This document shows, piece after piece, positions 21,973 through 31,665 of a stretch of DNA of 64,000 nt. The notes under the pieces are model-generated. The model made no database searches, was not told the origin of the DNA, and worked only from the letters and a program-made list of their open reading frames with translations. Every line of letters begins with the position of its first letter. Positions within the stretch are counted from its first letter, which is position 1. Source of the DNA: Mortierella alpina (lineage: Eukaryota > Mortierellomycota > Mortierellomycetes > Mortierellales > Mortierellaceae); contig JANATF010000007.1 of NCBI GenBank assembly GCA_029449245.1, positions 1,674,001-1,738,000 of the forward strand. The letters run 5' to 3'. The translations under genes were made by a program, and so were the position numbers.

Positions 21973-24900
21973 ATGGGAATTGCAGGGCTGTGGCCCTTTC
22001 TAAGGAAGAAGGGTTACGAACCGGCTTTTCTCAGTCAGCGTACCGTTCTTCTGCATCCCCTTGCGCCCAATGCTAGACACAGAATCGATGTTCAAGGTTG
22101 CATGTACTCTGCGATTCGTAACGCCTATACCTCTTGCCCGACGCTTGAAGCCGCCCACGAAGCCGTCGAGCGAAAACTCGAACAGTTCGCATCCCGAACT
22201 GTGGCTGTCCTCTACTTAGATGGAGCCCCTGCCCAAGAAAAAGAACTCACGCACCGCCATCGTGAAGAACTCCGAGAGAAATCCCTTCGGGCCGCTAATG
22301 CTGGACTGGTAGAGTTGAGGGAGCGCGTGAATGGCGACCGTCCCGTTCGCAAACAGCAGTTCCTGACCGTCAAGAAAAATCTGTCCAGGGCCTTTCACTG
22401 GTCACTCGATGCGCGCCAATCTTTCAAGAGCTACCTTGAGTCGCGCGGGTGGGATGTAACCTTGTGCCCAACCGAAGCTGACGTCAAAATTGCCTCCGAC
22501 TGTCAGCCAAGCGACGTGGTCATTTCTGGGGACAGCGATATGCTCATACACAAGAACGTATCGATAATTTGGCGACCATTATCCAAAGGAAATTTCCTGG
22601 TCTATGTGCTGCAAGATGTGCTGAAGGCTCTGAGCCTCAGTCGAGTTCAACTGACCATGCTCGGCGTGGTGTCAAAAAACGACTATGGCCGAAACATCCA
22701 CGGACTGGGATGTGCCACCAACTTTAGCATCATTAAAAAGTTGGCTGTCAAAGGTAAGAAGTTTGCCCTGTGCACGAATGCATACAAACAACTTTAAGAA
22801 ATGGTCATGTTGACTGACGATGAGCTTCACCGTGAGTAGATGAATCCTCAGTGCTGGCCGATTACCTCAGCGATGGACAAGTGGTCTTGCTCAACACAGA
22901 CAAACGATCATTTCATGAGGCCATGAGGGTCTTTGTTGAGGGTGTTCAAACACGAGTGCCGTGCGTAACAAGTGATAACGCGTCCGATCTTGGGTCCTTC
23001 ACCTTCGAAAGCATTACGACCAGTTTCAAAGCTTTCCGTGAGCTGTATGCTGAACGTCAACACAATTCCAAAGAACTGCAGAAGCTCGCTAAGCAGAGGT
23101 ATGTCTCGCTATGGAATCGCACATTGCCATAAACCCTTTTTATAATCGCTGACATTCATTTCATCTTGGCGAACATAGCATGGCGTCCGAAGAGAGGATT
23201 TGGAGGCACAAGCCTTCCCAGAGGTTCAACCGCTACCGCACCATCGATAGCCTCCTTCCAAAGAAAGACAGGAATGCCTCGGTTGACACCAATGTTCCTG
23301 TGTCTCAGTCCAAGAGCTCTCGACACCGTCCACGATACTCTGTGAGGAGTCGCATTCGAAGGAAAGTACACCCCCAGCCCAAAGGCATGAAGCAGTACAA
23401 ATGGAAGCCGTGGACACAGCAGCCAGAACGTCCGGTCGATCCCAATGGTGCCTATAACAAACGCAAGAGCAAGACCTCCAAGAAATCCTCGCCTAAGAAG
23501 ACAATCACTCCTGTGCCGGACATGACCAAGAAACAGCTTCTCAATGCCTTGAACTGGGAACATCCAACTGTAACACTAAAGGTTGGCACTTTATCTGCCA
23601 ATTGCAAAGAGGCTCTGCAGGAGGATCCCGCCCTACAGCAGGAGGTGCTTCATTGCATTCGCGAAGCTGTGCGTGCTGCATCTCAGGTGAAGCGAGCTTG
23701 CCAGGGACTCATCGGTCGGTATATCGAGCGCCTCAGTGAGCCAGGTGTGTTTCAGTCGTCCGATAGAGATGTGTTGGATTGCATTTGCCCTCGCATATCT
23801 CCAAGCGACATTGCTCCCGCCGCAGAGAGCAGCGTTGATCAGGATGACAAGCCCCAAGATACAAGCGACTTGGATGAAAAAGGCGACAACTACCAGGAGT
23901 TTATTGCTGCACTTTTGCGATATCTCTACTCTGGCAACTATCCGAAAACTACGGGTGTTGGGAATGCGGTGAACAAGTTCATTGCCCGATTGGAAGGCCT
24001 GGGCTTAATTACCGAGGGCAACAAAGTCCTTAGATCGTCGATGGCCTACACACCGTCCGTTCTGATACGATCTGTCGCATCTCAGCTTTCTGCTGAGCTT
24101 AAGAAGATCTACAAGAATGGTAGCTTTGTGCTATACGAAAAGGTACTTAAAAATTCAAGTGGTTGGTTGAAATTGGTTCCGCAGGCATGTACTAATGAAT
24201 GACTTTTTCTTTCAGCTTAAATGCCAAAAGGACAAAGGACACTTGCCCAACGACTCGGTCATACAGATTGACGAGAAGATATCTGCCGTCGAAAACTTTC
24301 TCGCCTTGAACAAGTTCAGCAAGAACGGCCGCAGAATTGCTCCCATGTCATCTGTGGAGCACAGGTTCATGACCTTTAGCGAGAGAGAGCTGATATCCAT
24401 CTTATGGAAGACAGATCGGTTAAGGGACAAGCTGCAGCAACTGGCCGCGAGCGACTTCCCTCTCACTGATTCTCGTCGGCTATCCCAAGACGACCTGGGC
24501 ACATGGGTTGGGAGCAAGGAACCTGGGTTCCTCATCAAACGCCTCCTCTGTAATGTCGCCAAAGAGGGCCTTACCGTTCGACAGCGGGGTAAGGCAGGGT
24601 ACAAAGCCGCGGTGAATCTACTGTCTATCGATCAGATAAAACAGCATCTTGAACTCATTCGCCGACCCGACTACGACCCAACCACTCACGCTACAAAAGG
24701 CTACATTCTTCGAGGATCGTTTAGTACTGACGGGCACCGCTTGCATCTTACTGCATACAAGCTGAAGGAGTTACAGTCAGTTCGCTTTAAACGACCGTCA
24801 GAGATGCCCCTGCCTTGTCGACTCACATCCACCATAGGAGGAACGGACTACTACCTTACAGAGATTCGTAATGTCGTGAAAAACAAGGGAGATGTCGCTC

Positions 24901-25919
24901 GGCTTTGGCCGGACTGCCGTCCTGAAGACATCAAAATCCTTGGAATCGATTTGGGTCAAGCGTGTGTCGTTGGTGCAAGCGCAATACTGCCGCAGTCTGC
25001 TCCTTCTGTTTCCTGCGCCAAGTTAAAGGATCGATCCCAATCGGCCACCGGCACTGCTATCAAGGGTGGGACTGGGACCTGTGCTGAATCTACCGCGGCT
25101 ACTCCTGCCATGCCGCCTCTCTGCTCTGGTGTATTCCATAACCTAGCTGTGAAACAAAAGGCAGTTTATCAACCCATCTTCAAGCACCGCCGCTGGATGG
25201 AGGCTCAAAAGGAAATCGTTCCTTTGGGTGCCACTCGATCTATCTCCAACATCGAGAGCAGTCTGCCCCCTCTTCGTGGCCAAGACGCCAGCTACGCCAA
25301 CTTTGTCGAGGAACTACGAAAGGTGGAACAACAGCTTGATGGCTTCTATAATGGCAACAACATGCGCTTCAAGAGCCACAAATGGGACGCGGAGAGGGCC
25401 ATCGAGAACGAGTTCAAGATCATAACCAACCGCCTACTGAAGTTGCTTGGAGGTTCAATTGGTGCCCAGAGGAAAGAAGACAACAAGGTCGTGATAGCGA
25501 TTGGTCTAGGACAGTTTTCCAGCAGCGCCAGACTATCCTCGTTACATGGATCATTCCTCTCGTTCTTTGTTCAGACGGCAAGTGAAAAGGAGTGTTTTAT
25601 TGTGGTATCGCCTACACGGTATTGCAGGAACTCTCTCTAAGTGCATGCCTAACACTTCTTTTTTTTTTAGGCAAGATCTCTAGGATACATAGTCGTGGGT
25701 GTAAATGAGTACTACACCTCGAAAAAGTGCCCAACGTGCGAGAATTTCGTAGGCCAGGTCAACATCCGTCGTTTATATTGCAAGCATTGCCGGACCTATT
25801 TGCACCGCGACGTAATGGCTGGACACAACATCGGCAATATCGTTCGCAGCCACTTACTTTATCAGCAACGACCTCTATACCTGCAGCCAAGAGATGAGGC
25901 AGGAAGGTATCCATGGATG

Positions 25920-25951
<32 letters not shown>

Positions 25952-26087
25952 CAATACCAGCAGCAGCAGCAATACCAGCAGCAGCAGCAATACCAGCAGC
26001 AGCAACAACAGCAATACCTGCAGCAAGAGGGTCGCTCCAATGGACGATGATTCCATGGAGCAAGGGTGGAAGAAGAAGAAGCCATAG
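21973..26087 (+). CDS. FEN1/XPG-like nuclease fused to a Fanzor (TnpB-like) RNA-guided nuclease
   Basis: Five exons (21973-22753, 22840-23098, 23179-24142, 24216-25577, 25671-26087) join in phase to 1,260 residues. Residues 1-~345 match the FEN1/XPG fold: MGIAGLWPFL start, then acidic residues D39 (RIDVQG), D83 (YLDGAP), E168 and D170 (CPTEAD), D187 and D189 (SGDSD) and D237 (NDYGRNIHGLG). Residues ~350-500 are a basic Pro/Lys/Arg-rich linker. The C-terminal ~590 residues are Fanzor-like: RuvC D913 (ILGIDLGQ), VVIAIGLGQF with Gly at the canonical Glu place, nearby E1065/E1067, GVNEYYTSKKCPTC with CKHC (C1142, C1145, C1159, C1162), and D1169 (HRDVMAGHN). A Ser-run and KKKKP end the protein. 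FEN1-type enzymes cut flaps and branched DNA; Fanzors cut DNA guided by an omega-type RNA. Two separate genes, the second starting at ATG 23180, remain possible. The last donor is GC (GCAAGT). Confidence 0.85.
25918..26030 (+). repeat. AGC/AAT triplet repeat coding the Ser/Asn tail
   Basis: Imperfect AGC runs interrupted by AAT ACC units encode Ser runs separated by Asn-Thr, in the C-terminal tail of the Fanzor part, after the RuvC and zinc-finger residues. The opposite strand reads as Cys/Leu/Ala repeats, which are artefacts. The tail probably is a length-variable disordered extension. Confidence 0.9.
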
Positions 26088-26213
26088 GTCATAGCCAGAC
26101 TAGTTCCCCCTTTGTGTGCCCGCCAGCACACTATTTCCTGCAGATTGTGGTCCTCGGTTGCTCAGACGTCGTCACTTCGGTGGCGTCATATGGGCCTCAG
26201 TTGCACTGCTTTC
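26088..26213 (+). other. Right end of the transposon, candidate guide-RNA scaffold region
   Basis: 126 bases lie between the Fanzor stop codon and the right element edge. In TnpB and characterised Fanzor loci the guide-bearing RNA comes from the 3' end of the gene and the element's end, with the guide in the flank. By that rule the scaffold would sit here and the guide would begin at about 26214. The sequence has some potential pairing segments, but I cannot demonstrate a fold by eye. Confidence 0.35.
26199..26213 (-). repeat. Right terminal inverted end
   Basis: The reverse complement reads GAAAGCAGTGCAACT, matching the split sequence at 18455-18462 plus 18474-18480 with one difference. Confidence 0.65.
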
Positions 26214-26223
26214 GGCGAGAGGG
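26214..26223. repeat. Right target-site duplication (10 bp)
   Basis: GGCGAGAGGG, an exact direct copy of 18445-18454. It lies between the right inverted end and the 3' end of RPC19. Confidence 0.8.
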
Positions 26224-26283
26224 GATGGTTACTTATTATTTTTATGCGTGTGTTGGTTCAAATGCCTATCTGCTCGTCTGCCT

Positions 26284-27061
26284 CTAGAAGGCACTCTCAT
26301 CGTAATACTCAAACTCTCCCTTGGCGAGCTCTGCCTGGAAGGTCTGAATGACATGACTGCAGATATCCGTCAAATCATCCAATCCCTTGAAGATAGCATC
26401 CACTGCTGTTGTGTTGTCCGAAGTCTGGATCCTGACATTAGTCCTGGTTTCTGAAGGATGGGGGATCGAGTATGAGGCAAAGTCAACCTCGGGGCTAGGT
26501 TCGGTACCGACAAAGACGTAATGAGTAGCAAAGGAAGGTACGAGGATACAAAATGGCGAGAGAAAGAGCGAGAGAGAGTGGTCAGCCTCAGTGCTTTCTG
26601 ATCCCATACAACGAATACTTGAGCTATCATGCCCCTTGATCCTTAACAGAATCCCCAGCATACTTCTTCATAACAGTCCAGCGGAGGGCATTGCCGAGGG
26701 TGTGATCTTCATCCTGTAAGCAAAACGTTGCGCACTGGGGCTCGGTCATTGTTCCTGGAACCTATCGAAAAAAAACGACGCAGCAAACGAGGGCGTGAGA
26801 AAGGCAACCTCCACTATTGAACCAGCTCCGCGTGGGTGCTGCTGCAACTTGCGCCTCGTATGGGTGTAACACACGCCTCTTTCAAGCCAACAAGTCTCTT
26901 TGCCAATGGCGCCCAGGCAATCCAACGACAGCTTGGCTGCATCAGTCTATTGCAGTATACTGAAGGTGGGGGGAGACATCGACGTAAGGACTTACAATTG
27001 TAACCTTTCCTGTATCAATCTCAACGGGGTCCTCCTCCATGCGAACTTTTGCGGCAGACAT
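26284..27061 (-). CDS. RPC19: RNA polymerase I and III subunit Rpc19 (AC19/RPAC2)
   Basis: Three exons (27061-26996, 26761-26664, 26494-26284) join in phase to 124 residues, the usual size of the subunit. Characteristic motifs are EDHTLGNALRW and, across the second splice junction, NPEVDFASYSIPHPSE, followed by NVRIQT. Rpc19 pairs with Rpc40 in the alpha-like assembly core of RNA polymerases I and III in the nucleus. The junctions are fixed by the family sequence: exon 2 ends in AA before a GTATGC donor and exon 3 starts with C after CTAG, restoring the conserved Asn. The stop codon is only 71 bp from the right edge of the inserted transposon, so the 3'UTR or poly(A) site may be affected. Confidence 0.95.
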
Positions 27062-27344
27062 GACTGTGTGTGTGTGGTGTGGTGTTGAATGAGCTGAGTG
27101 ATGGCAAGGTAGTGATCCACAACAACAAAAAGTTGCCTTCTGTGGCTTTGTGCTGGGCGTAAACAGTCAAGTGCTGTAAATCACATGTCTTTAATTGCAA
27201 GTGTGCAGACTTATGAAACGAAAACGGGGGGCAAGATACATGATGATGAAGGCGATATGTGCAGAGAGAGAAGAGTGGCTCGCGGAGCGTGGGAGAGGAT
27301 GTTTGATATACGGGTTTGCGATCTCCTTGTTGGGTACTTGTTCT

Positions 27345-28346
27345 TTAAAAGGCCTTCTTCTTCTCGTCCATGCTCATGCCGCCGGGTCCCATCGTGACCA
27401 AGAGCAAAAGACCGCCCATGATCGACAAAGTCTGGAAAAAGTCGTACTTGAGGAAATCCTTCTGCATATGGGCCGTGTCAACAGACCACCAGTTGTTGAC
27501 TACAATGTTGAACACGGACAGGAACAGGACCAGGAACGAGGCTGACAACTTGGCTTTGAATCCAACGGCGATCATCACGCAGGCAACCAAACCGATAAGC
27601 GAACCAATGACACGGGTCAAGGACCAAGTGCCATGGAGGGCAAAGCCAACGAACAGGAAGATGAGAAGAACTCGGCCAGCGAGTTGAAAGTAGGTTCTCT
27701 TGTCGTTCTCGGTGATTGAAGGCAATCCTGCGAAAAGCTGGCGACGCTTGCTCAAACTGTCAGAGACTACCATCAAGAGACCGCCAATGACAGACAGGTT
27801 ACGGAGGAAGAAGCTAGCATCAAAGATCAGGCCATATCCAAGTGCTTGCGTGACAACAACACCGAACAGAGCCGCGGCAGCAAACTCGGTGTGTTTCCTT
27901 GCAATTACCAGCGTCGAGCAGCTCAGCATGGTCTATAGAAGAGGCAGACAACGACAATAAGTCATGGAGAGACGACGAGGTAGAGGGTAAAGTTCACTGT
28001 TAAAAATAGCCTCGCCTCTCGGGTCTTATATGCTATAGATGAGGCAAAGAAGACCACGCCTAAAACACTGCCCACTCTCATTTCGAATGTCTTTGATAGA
28101 CGTGAACGCTTTGCTTACCAGAACGTTGGCGATCAAAAAGAAGTGGCTAAAGCCCCAGGGGAAGCTACGGTGGCGCTGCAGGTAGTAGAGCTGGTCGCTG
28201 AACTGAGTCGAGATGCGCAATGCGTCCTCGAGGAAGGTTACGACAATCAGAAAACGCGCGATCGCAGGAATGTAAGGTTTGATGGGCTGGCCAATCTTGT
28301 CAATGACATCCTCGAGCTTGCGCGAGTAATCCTGTACAGAATCCAT
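27345..28346 (-). CDS. ERV29: ER cargo receptor Erv29/Surf4
   Basis: Two exons (28346-28119 and 27932-27345; GTAAGC donor, ATAG acceptor, phase 0) encode 271 residues, the normal length. The protein is multi-pass, with hydrophobic segments such as FAAAALFGVVVTQALGYGLI and VIGSLIGLVACVMIAVGF, plus the family motif NNWWSVD. It ends in KKKAF, a dilysine-type ER retrieval signal. Surf4/Erv29 cycles between ER and Golgi and loads soluble secretory cargo such as pro-alpha-factor and carboxypeptidase Y into COPII vesicles. It is transcribed in the same direction as RPC19, with a gap of under 300 bp. Confidence 0.95.
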
Positions 28347-29755
28347 TGCTGTATGCTTGTATTATTCGTTAAAAGTTGGTCGGAAGAGGCGTCAGTCTGA
28401 GAAAGAAAGGGAGGAGCAAAAGTGTTAAAAAAAAGCTTGCCGTGCCCGTTACGGTTCACTCTTGCTGCTATCGCGTTTCAACGGTACCTGCGAGGGACGG
28501 GATATGGGAAGCGAAAGATTGAAGGAAGTTGGAGAAGGAGCAGGAAAGGGTAGTGGTGAAGAGAAGAAAGGGGAAAGAGAAAGAAAAAGAGAGAAGAGAG
28601 AAAGAAAAGAAGGGTTACAGCCTCCAGGGCGCTATTATACCACAAAGTGAATCAAACCCGGAAGAGGCACAAAGGGGTGCGAGCGCAAAAGTGAGCGTCA
28701 ACACAAGGGGTCAAGGAGAGACAGAGGACTTCGACAACCAAACAAGAGTTGCTCAGAAACTCATTCCCCACTCCATGTCTTTCTTGCTCCTCTATCTACC
28801 AGGGATGCTGTTTATCACCGCGACGGCAATTACTGATGCTCTATCAGGACATAGACCCTCGCGCCCTTCCTCGTATTTTTGCGCGGGGACTTTTGCCTTA
28901 CAACACAGCAACTCTCAGAGGTCTCGTGCAGAGGTCTGCGCTAAGAGATGCGTCGAGTCGAGGCGTGCACACGAATGGCCAAAAGATCATCCTTGAGACC
29001 TAATGGCTACGATGATAACCACAGGTCAGTCAAGCTGCTTCTAATACATATCTAGCCTGAGTGAGACGTATTGCGATCCAAGCCGAATGATCTTGGCCAT
29101 GCTTCTCCCCAAACGGCCAATTGCGCACAAAGACTGGCTGACAGATCGTCTTCGCCCTCCAGCACTTGATACATGCTCAACTGCTGCAGGTTGACTGGCG
29201 CTTGAAGGCTCGTACACAGCCGTGATCCCTTTCAGCAAAGGCGACGCCAAGGTCCTGTCAGGTGCCACTTTTGTACTCTCAAAGAAATGCCGACATTCAG
29301 TAACATTATGCAGTTCCAAATGGTCGCCGTAACTCACTCGTGCGTCCCTACTTTATGACACAAAGCAATTAGCCTACACACAGTGCAACTCTCAAGCTCA
29401 CCACCATGTGTTCCCACCAGCCAATCAAATTACTCCAGCACTTATGGGCCGGCTCTCACATCACATTATTGATGGGAACTGCATGCGTCAAAGGGTTCGG
29501 CCCGCGCGTTCGTTCGTTCGTCACTAATGTTGTTTAATCTATCTCATGCCCTATTCCCACGGACGATGGATCGTCCACAGGGTGCAGACTGCATTGGCTT
29601 ATCTGGCCAGAGGTCCATTGAGAGCACAGTGCGACACTCGTGACAAGAATGAGCAATTTCGAAAAGCGGTTTTTATTCTGACGACTGGGCAGTATGTGCA
29701 AGTGCAAAAGAAAGGGAAAAAAAGGCAGGTATGTATGGATACTATGAACAGAGTT
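28347..29755. other. Intergenic region without a convincing gene
   Basis: This 1.4-kb stretch separates ERV29 from the bZIP gene. It has a purine-rich tract (about 28525-28620) near the ERV29 promoter. A 98-codon minus-strand frame at 29041-29337 (MSYGDHLELHNVTECRHFFE start) could be an orphan or an exon, but nothing in it is recognisable and I do not call it. Confidence 0.55.
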
Positions 29756-31096
29756 TTAAACCTCCGTGGCTTCCACTTCCTGCGACGGTGCGTCCTCAGA
29801 ACCATCCACAGCGACATCATTGGCGCCTTCGTCCAATTTTGAAGCGGATACGTGCACATGAGTGTGCGCTGTAGCGCCCGCCATCACTCCCAGCGTCAAC
29901 TTGGCATTCAACTCCTCAACTTCCTTGATCAGACGCACGTTCTCATCGATACGCATGGCACCCAGGGTCAACTTTGCGTTCAGCTCCTCCACCTCCTTGT
30001 AAAGCCTTGCGTTCTCCTCCTGAAGCCTTGTGCACGTGTCTTGAAGCTCGCTTACATAGGCCTTCTTCTTCTTACGACACTCCTTGGCCGCTACTCGGTT
30101 TCTCTGCAGACGACGCTGTCTCCGCTCATCGTTCGTCATGTTGCGGCTAGTCCGCTTGTCGTTCACAATGTCGTCGTCCTGAGACGAGCCAGAGTCGTTA
30201 GCATTCGAGTTCTCTGTGGCGGCCGGCATCGAAGCCAGGATGCCATGGACGGCCTCCTGCTGCTGCTCGTGTTGCTCCTGGTGCTCCTGTTGGAGCCGCA
30301 TGTTGCTGTGAAGGGTGCTGACGAGAGGTGCTTGTGCGAGGACATTGGCAAGCGCACTAGATGTCAGCTGCTCGAGAGTTGCCTGATTGTTGGGGTTCGT
30401 CGAGTAGGAGGCCAGCTGCGCAGGATCGGTCTTGGCAAGCTGCTGCATCCTTTCCAGGTCGGCCATGATGCTTGAGTGTGCTGTAGCAGTGAAATGTGTG
30501 GTCGCAGCCGCAAGGGCATCGTGTACAGTTGGGCTGACGCGAGCAGACTCTTGTTCCTGCTCTTGGCTTTGCTTGTCCGTCGAGGCACCTGCTTCCATAT
30601 TGGTATCCGAACCTGCGGCAGGGCTTTCATCTAGGCTCGACTCGTCGCCAGTGGCTCCGGAGACATGTGCCTCAACGGAGGCAGAGTGGCCGGGACTGTT
30701 CTGGTTGCTGGTGTGAGTGCTTGCATGGGGAGTGGTGTGAGAGCTCAGACTGGTGTTGTTGGAGACGATACCACTGGCTTGAGCAGCCGCGTTGGCATTG
30801 TTATTGACCTCCTCCTGGAGCTTGCGAAGCTTAACACTATCCTCGATATCCTCGTCCTCGTCCTCGTCCTCATGGGGTCTCTTGTGGCCTCGAGTGTTAC
30901 CGACCATGCTCTCAAGGGCGGAGGAGTCAAGGTTCTCCATAGAGTCCAGGTTTTCGATACGGTGAATATGTTCTGTTGTGAAGCCGGCGGTGCTATCACC
31001 AGCCGCTACGGCTGCCACAATAGCTGCGTTCACAGCGTTCACAGCTTCGGACATGGTGGTCGGGGGGACAGTCGAGTCGTCTTCGTATGAAGTCAT
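29756..31096 (-). CDS. bZIP transcription factor (CREB/ATF-like)
   Basis: An intron-less frame of 446 residues starts at the Met in MTSYEDDSTV; a longer in-frame start at 31222 is less likely because that extension is hydrophobic and unlike the rest. The N-terminal two-thirds are disordered and Ser/Asn/Ala/Glu-rich. The basic region is clear: RRLQRNRVAAKECRKKKKAY, followed by a leucine zipper starting VSELQDTCTRLQEENARLYK. Such proteins dimerise and bind CRE- or AP-1-like DNA. The zipper contains a near-exact tandem duplication: KEVEELNAKLTLG occurs twice, 22 residues apart, so the coiled coil is extended. Targets cannot be told from sequence, although a TGACGTCA site lies in the CLF1 promoter. 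Confidence 0.92.
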   Translation of the reverse strand: MTSYEDDSTVPPTTMSEAVNAVNAAIVAAVAAGDSTAGFTTEHIHRIENLDSMENLDSSALESMVGNTRGHKRPHEDEDEDEDIEDSVKLRKLQEEVNNNANAAAQASGIVSNNTSLSSHTTPHASTHTSNQNSPGHSASVEAHVSGATGDESSLDESPAAGSDTNMEAGASTDKQSQEQEQESARVSPTVHDALAAATTHFTATAHSSIMADLERMQQLAKTDPAQLASYSTNPNNQATLEQLTSSALANVLAQAPLVSTLHSNMRLQQEHQEQHEQQQEAVHGILASMPAATENSNANDSGSSQDDDIVNDKRTSRNMTNDERRQRRLQRNRVAAKECRKKKKAYVSELQDTCTRLQEENARLYKEVEELNAKLTLGAMRIDENVRLIKEVEELNAKLTLGVMAGATAHTHVHVSASKLDEGANDVAVDGSEDAPSQEVEATEV

Positions 31097-31665
31097 TTGA
31101 GTCTCTTGTGGGTAAAGCTGAGGATGTTTGATAGTAGGCCCTATTTTCTTGAGCCATGGCCAAAGAATGAATGATAAGGTTAAGAAGGGTTCGAGCACCA
31201 CATCCAGGCACGCATACATCATCCCTTCAGGGCAGCATCACTGCCACCCGGTCGGGTGGGGTGGGGGAGGTGATGGGGATAGCCAAGGCGGTCTGTAGTG
31301 CCAAGGCCATGATGAGTGCTGCGCAACAAGGATGATTTCTGCGGGATGACTCCTGGGCAAGATGGACCCTGAGTCTGAGCCGGCCTGTATTTTTTACCTT
31401 TGCTGCTGATGTCGACGTCGACAGATGGGAAGGTAATCGTCACCAAGATGTGAAGAAGGGAGTGTGGAATGAATACCCAAACGTCAGAGGGGGGAAGCGA
31501 GCTTTTTTCTGTTGGGGGAGCCTGCTTGCTCTGACGGCTGACCAGATGTTGGCAACCAAGCCACTCCGACATTGCCCTTATGTACGTCAAGTTGTCCGAT
31601 CGTACGTGACCTGGTGAAGGCCTGCACCATAGACCAAGAAGACATCGATGAAAGTTCGACGAGGT
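31097..31665. promoter_or_regulatory. Upstream region of the bZIP gene
   Basis: About 570 bp between the bZIP start and the stop of the next minus-strand gene. No ORF here looks real. Confidence 0.5.

Larger units (their letters stand above)
18455..26213. mobile_element. MULE-type DNA transposon carrying a FEN1-Fanzor gene
   Basis: A 7.76-kb element lies between CLF1 (start codon 123 bp to its left) and RPC19 (stop codon 71 bp to its right). The edges show a 10-bp direct duplication and short imperfect inverted ends. Inside are two divergently transcribed genes. The Mutator-like transposase (minus, 18527 to at least 21317) is broken by frame changes and stops. The FEN1-Fanzor fusion gene (plus, 21973-26087) is open. 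Fanzor proteins are known cargo of several eukaryotic DNA transposon families, including MuDR-like elements, so the pairing makes sense. Removing the element would leave a normal intergenic gap of roughly 190 bp between two housekeeping genes, which supports insertion. Confidence 0.82.

Noticed and set aside
25605-25670. Canonical GT donor for the last Fanzor intron
   Set aside because: In phase, but it inserts residues into the conserved RuvC segment. The GC donor gives the family sequence; kept only as an alternative.
25759-26131. Minus-strand Cys-, Leu- or Ala-rich ORFs
   Set aside because: They are the other strands and frames of the AGC/AAT repeat that encodes the Ser tail of the Fanzor part.
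18455-26213. KDZ, Helitron or mariner identity for the element
   Set aside because: The SWIM finger, the catalytic spacing and the 10-bp duplication fit a Mutator-like element. Helitrons make no duplication, and mariners duplicate TA.
29041-29337. 98-codon minus-strand frame between ERV29 and the bZIP gene
   Set aside because: No domain, no homology recognised and no supporting splice or promoter signal. It may be chance.
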